From Dehalococcoidales bacterium (GTDB lineage Bacteria; Chloroflexota; Dehalococcoidia; E44-bin15): 7,363 nucleotides of DNA. Numbering within the stretch: position 1 is the stretch's first letter; the number at the start of each line of letters is the position of its first letter. Positions 4,630-7,363 of this stretch are shown here, one piece after another. A program made the position numbers and the translations under genes. The notes under the pieces are model-generated. The model was not told the DNA's origin, made no database searches, and saw nothing but the letters and a program-made list of their open reading frames with translations. Location: positions 1-7,363 of the forward strand of contig JAUWZB010000041.1 in assembly GCA_030615555.1 (NCBI GenBank), read 5' to 3'.

Positions 4630-4663
4630 GCTTTTGTGATGTTCACACCTCTACCATATAAAG
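4630..4663 (-). repeat. 34-bp inverted repeat, right arm
   Basis: Reverse complement of the left arm in its two conserved blocks: TTTGTGATG at 4633-4641 and CTACCATATAAAG at 4651-4663. The nine bases between the blocks have diverged, matching the left arm at only three positions. The arms are separated by 116 bases. Confidence 0.85.
4634..4662 (+). promoter_or_regulatory. Putative antisense promoter facing the PrimPol gene
   Basis: TTGTGA (4634-4639), a 17-base spacer and TATAAA (4657-4662), an exact mirror of the minus-strand promoter. Transcription would begin near 4669, at the PrimPol stop codon, and run antisense into that gene. I see no convincing plus-strand ORF with a ribosome binding site downstream, so the product would be an antisense RNA. 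This rests on sequence resemblance only. Confidence 0.4.
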
Positions 4664-4670
4664 AGATTTT

Positions 4671-6248
4671 TCAGAATTCGATCTTTGGCTCCGCCTCCTC
4701 GCCCAGCTCAGCCTCGGCCTCCCCTTTGGGCAGGACCCAGAGGCTAAACGATTTCCTGCCCACGCGGACGGACGTGGTATCGCCGCCGGCGTCCCTGACC
4801 ATGGACCAGAGCGCTGATTTTTTGATCACGATCTGGTGCTTGGCCCTGAGGTAGCTCACCGCATCCTTCGCCCGGAAACACCAGGTGTTCTCCCGCTCCA
4901 CGGGCCTGCCAGCTTGCACATCCTCGGCGGTCTCTGCCTTGGGGGCGCTCTCCAGCCAATCCCTTATCAGCTCCACGACCTCCGCCCGATCGGCGGCGTC
5001 GGCGGGCGCCGGCTCGCAGACGACCTGCCGGAGCTTCTCGTCCACCGCGGTCTCCCACTGTTTCTGGGTCATGCCGATGCTGGGGATGAAGTTGAGCTCC
5101 ATCATCACCTTCTTCTTGAACCGGGATAGTCTCAGCAAATCGTCGGGCTCAAGCTCGACCTGGTACCCGTCTATGGTGGCGCGGTAGGTCGGCGGATGGG
5201 AGCCAACCTTGATCAATGTTTGAAGGGCGACGGCGGCAACCTCCACCCGCTGGTCGCCCTCCAGATAGCGCTTGCGATAGATCGGGCACTCCGGGCTGCA
5301 AAAACCCGCCGCCTCGATATCGGCGCAGCCCAGCTTATATTTGCCGGTGTAGGCATCTCGCACATTGCGCTCCATGTGATTCGTCCCCAGCGGTGGCTTG
5401 TTGTAGCTGCGGTCCCACTCCAGGAGCGTTGCTAGTGCCAGGGCTTCCGGCATTCCCTGCCGGTATAGGTGGCAGGCGAGGCGCAGTGATGCGATATGGC
5501 GCACGCCCTCGCCCACCCCCTCCATCATGGCGGCAAAACAGGGGAGCTGCGCCGTTTTCGCCGGTGCGGCGGCACGCTCCTCCTTGGCCTCCGGGTATTC
5601 AGCAAGGATGACATCAAGGTCAACCTCGGTGACCTTGACGCCAAGGTTGACCTGCTCGAGCCCCCAATCCGCCAGGGGCGTGAAGTCATCGGCGAGGAAG
5701 TAGGTCGGATTTTTGGTAACCTGGTGGATCCCCCAGGGCAGCTTGACGGCGTTGCCCGGGTGATCGATCGTGGTGTGGAGCTGCCTGGGGAAGGGGGGCT
5801 CCAGCCGAAACGGGGGCTCGCCGTATTCGGCCTTATACTCTGCGACGGCGATATTGAGCAGGCGCGTCGCCTTGCTTGCCGGGACAAAACACTTGAATAT
5901 GACCCAGAGGTGGTACCCCTTCCGGCCGCTGTCCTCCATGAAGACGGGTATGTTAAAGTGCCCCAGCCATCTCTTTATGAAGAGGGCTATTTCCTGGGGG
6001 GTTAAGCCCCTTTGATCAATATCTAGGACGGCAAAGGGCGTGTTGCCCATGTTGTTGGTCGGGTAGCTGGCGATGGTTCTTTGCCCCTTGCAGTGAGCGA
6101 GCAGCACCTCCTGGGTGACAGGGCGGCGGATGGCGGTATAGTCACCGCTCTCGTTGTGAACGGCATAGATATCCTTCCTGCCCAGGAAATGGGCTTCGAG
6201 CAGGCGAGCCGCCTGCTGGATGAACTCCCCGTCGCGTTCTTTGCTCAA
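4671..6248 (-). CDS. Archaeo-eukaryotic primase (PrimPol), TOTE-type primase domain
   Basis: A 525-aa primase or primase-polymerase of the AEP superfamily. Residues 25-75 (HNESGDYTAIRRPVT...LLAHCKGQRTIASYP) resemble the lead-in of TOTE conflict-system primase domains. Catalytic motif I is FAVLDIDQ (72-79; metal ligands D76 and D78). Motif II is SGRKGYHLW (107-115; H113). The EPPFPRQ (150-156) and KLPWGIHQ (169-176) blocks match the motif III region. A PriCT-like helical region (about 245-305) and a Cys cluster C308, C317, C321 (GCADIEAAGFCSPEC) follow, then two C-terminal parts, 360-410 and 453-507, the latter winged-helix-like. There is no fused helicase; the helicase is encoded separately downstream. 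Expected role: primer synthesis at the element's origin or on recombination intermediates. Start: TTG at 6248 with GAGG five bases upstream. RecT ends 20 bases before it. Confidence 0.85.
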   Translation of the reverse strand: MSKERDGEFIQQAARLLEAHFLGRKDIYAVHNESGDYTAIRRPVTQEVLLAHCKGQRTIASYPTNNMGNTPFAVLDIDQRGLTPQEIALFIKRWLGHFNIPVFMEDSGRKGYHLWVIFKCFVPASKATRLLNIAVAEYKAEYGEPPFRLEPPFPRQLHTTIDHPGNAVKLPWGIHQVTKNPTYFLADDFTPLADWGLEQVNLGVKVTEVDLDVILAEYPEAKEERAAAPAKTAQLPCFAAMMEGVGEGVRHIASLRLACHLYRQGMPEALALATLLEWDRSYNKPPLGTNHMERNVRDAYTGKYKLGCADIEAAGFCSPECPIYRKRYLEGDQRVEVAAVALQTLIKVGSHPPTYRATIDGYQVELEPDDLLRLSRFKKKVMMELNFIPSIGMTQKQWETAVDEKLRQVVCEPAPADAADRAEVVELIRDWLESAPKAETAEDVQAGRPVERENTWCFRAKDAVSYLRAKHQIVIKKSALWSMVRDAGGDTTSVRVGRKSFSLWVLPKGEAEAELGEEAEPKIEF

Positions 6249-6268
6249 AGTTTCCTCGAGGCAACAAT

Positions 6269-7363
6269 CTAAAATTCTAGGGGTTTTTCAGCAGCCGCAG
6301 GCGGGCGTTCCCACTTTTCCTGGGGCAATGTGCGCAACTCGTCAATCCACTCGCTGGCCTCCTTCTTTGTGAGCTTATCAAGGCTCTTGTGGTAGCGATC
6401 CTGGCACTTAAGGGACATCTGGGCCTCGTCGCTGTTGAGCCTTTCCTTGGCCAGGCGAAGCAGGAATTTCTCCTGGGATTCAGTTATCAGAGGCCCTTTG
6501 TCGGCTTTCTCCTCTTTGCCCTCCTCGAGTACGGTCAGGACGCGGTACTCGGCATCGATCACCTCCTCCGCCTCGGTAACGCCCTCGGCCCGGCTCATCC
6601 ACTCCGCGGTCAGCTCCATCATCTTGTGCCTGGCCTCGGGGAAGTTTTCCCTTACCCACCGCTTGATCGCCCTCACCCTGGCCTGGTTGCCGGGGAGCTC
6701 CCCGGCGGGGGTACCCCACTCCAGGGCCTTCTCCTCCTCCTTCTTCTTGAACCAGCCGTAGGCGAAGGTCTCCTGCCCCTCGACCATGTCTTTGGTCCTG
6801 CCGGTGGCCTTCCATACCCAGGCCTCGCGGTCGTTGCAGATCGCCTCCTTGAGGTCGGCGTCGGTGACCGGCTCCACTCGGGGGGCGCCGATCCACTTCT
6901 CGGGGCAGCCCCTGGCCGCCATGGAGAGCCAGCCATCCTCGGTGATGATCGGAGTGACCACCTTCTTCCCCGCTTTGCCCTTGAAGGTCACCGGCACGAC
7001 CTCCCCCAGCAGGGGGTCAAGGTCAAGACGCCAGCAGTCCAGGATAAACAGGGCCGCCGAGGGGTGGTCGAGGTCGGCCCGGGGGAACCTGGTGGCCACT
7101 AGGGCGATCACCCGGTCCAGGTCCGCCTTCACCGGCAGCATCCTCTTCGTGATCTTGTCCTCAATGTAGAGGGGGACCGCTTTGCCGCGGCGCAGTGCCT
7201 GGGTGTAGGTCTCCTTCTCGATGTAGCCGCGGTGGCTGCGGTCAACGCAGCCGACCTCCACGGTCTGCTTCTCCGGATTGGTGCGGATCTGGAGATCCGC
7301 ACCGCAAATCGCGCATAGGTTCTCGGCTACTATGCGTCTCATCTCGTCGTAGTCGGCCTGGGT
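6269..7363 (-). CDS. recT: RecT/Bet-family single-strand annealing protein, 5' end outside window
   Basis: At least 365 codons, open at the right edge. Numbered from the internal ATG at 7342: a zinc-finger-like N-terminus with C10-x-x-C13, C32 and H37 (CAICG...GCVDRSHRGY); the RecT/Bet core from about 75 to 240, with the family-typical LDLDPLLGEVVPVTF (106-120) and VVTPIITEDGWLSMAAR (128-144); an acidic linker; and a C-terminal domain at 285-340 (ITESQEKFLLRLAKE...LTKKEASEWIDEL) of a kind I recall from other phage recombination proteins. RecT proteins coat ssDNA and anneal complementary strands, usually with a partner exonuclease, which may lie beyond the edge. The ATG at 7342 lacks a ribosome binding site, and the residues before it (TQADYDE) look coding, so the true start is probably upstream. 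Confidence 0.85.
   Translation of the reverse strand, partial: TQADYDEMRRIVAENLCAICGADLQIRTNPEKQTVEVGCVDRSHRGYIEKETYTQALRRGKAVPLYIEDKITKRMLPVKADLDRVIALVATRFPRADLDHPSAALFILDCWRLDLDPLLGEVVPVTFKGKAGKKVVTPIITEDGWLSMAARGCPEKWIGAPRVEPVTDADLKEAICNDREAWVWKATGRTKDMVEGQETFAYGWFKKKEEEKALEWGTPAGELPGNQARVRAIKRWVRENFPEARHKMMELTAEWMSRAEGVTEAEEVIDAEYRVLTVLEEGKEEKADKGPLITESQEKFLLRLAKERLNSDEAQMSLKCQDRYHKSLDKLTKKEASEWIDELRTLPQEKWERPPAAAEKPLEF

Larger units (their letters stand above)
4474..4670. promoter_or_regulatory. Intergenic control region: paired promoters around a GTGACA motif cluster
   Basis: This 197-base stretch between the PrimPol stop and the zinc-ribbon start has no supported gene. It holds an outer inverted repeat (4480-4513 and 4630-4663), outward-facing promoter-like elements within those arms, and at least six GTGAC/GTCA-type motifs between them. 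It is visibly AT-richer than the flanking genes. Candidate roles are an operator array for the operon's MarR-like or DnaA-IV protein, or an iteron-type origin for the element. The sequence alone does not choose between these. Confidence 0.7.

Noticed and set aside
4480..4663. Inverted repeat as transposon ends or an archaeal TATA box
   Set aside because: The 116-bp interior has no transposase and I see no target-site duplication. Read as archaeal, the TTTATATG boxes would point inward to no gene, while DnaA-IV and the ribosome binding sites indicate a bacterium.
4579..4854. A 91-codon plus-strand ORF starting in the intergenic region and running into the PrimPol gene
   Set aside because: It has no ribosome binding site, starts upstream of the predicted plus-strand transcription start, has low-complexity Ser/Pro content and mostly overlaps the PrimPol coding strand. 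It is a shadow frame.
1..7363. tRNA, rRNA or CRISPR array
   Set aside because: I saw no cloverleaf-like sequence, rRNA motif or regularly spaced identical repeats with unique spacers on either strand.

Overview
The window is a bacterial mobile-element or prophage replication/recombination segment. All genes I can support lie on the minus strand, so transcription runs from high to low coordinates. A free-standing DnaA domain IV (a bacteria-specific fold), strong AAGGAGG ribosome binding sites, a RecT-type annealase and frequent TTG/GTG starts point to a bacterium. A GC-rich Firmicutes-like or thermophilic anaerobe would fit, but I cannot fix the host from this sequence.

Layout in transcription order. 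A RecT/Bet-family annealase with an N-terminal zinc motif (open at the right edge) is followed after 20 bases by an archaeo-eukaryotic-type primase (PrimPol) resembling the primase domain of TOTE conflict systems. Next is a 197-base AT-richer intergenic region. It holds a 34-bp imperfect inverted repeat readable as two outward-facing promoters, and between the arms a cluster of GTGACA/TGTCAC motifs. Downstream is a compact run of overlapping or closely spaced genes: a zinc-ribbon protein, a UvrD/Rep-type SF1A helicase, a 67-aa CxxC/CxxC protein, a 111-aa Cys-containing unknown, an 88-aa stand-alone DnaA domain IV, a MarR-like regulator, a one-helix membrane protein, a PAPS-reductase-family enzyme with four Cys of the [4Fe-4S] type, a 58-aa small ORF, and possibly the first codons of a further gene at the left edge.

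Functionally, RecT plus PrimPol plus a UvrD-like helicase make a recombination and DNA-synthesis module. The DnaA-IV protein could supply sequence-specific DNA binding, and the MarR protein could regulate the module. The intergenic motif cluster is the best candidate control region or origin.

Two observations stand out. First, the intergenic inverted repeat is conserved in two blocks placed exactly like -35 and -10 boxes, which predicts a matched antisense promoter firing into the 3' end of the PrimPol gene. Second, the last 17-18 codons of the helicase exist as a diverged second copy 228 bp further on, in the same frame, flanking the low-GC 67-aa zinc gene. This looks like a scar of homologous gene replacement or insertion that also duplicated the embedded ribosome binding site. 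Base composition is mosaic, with a GC-rich RecT-PrimPol-helicase block and an AT-richer accessory end.
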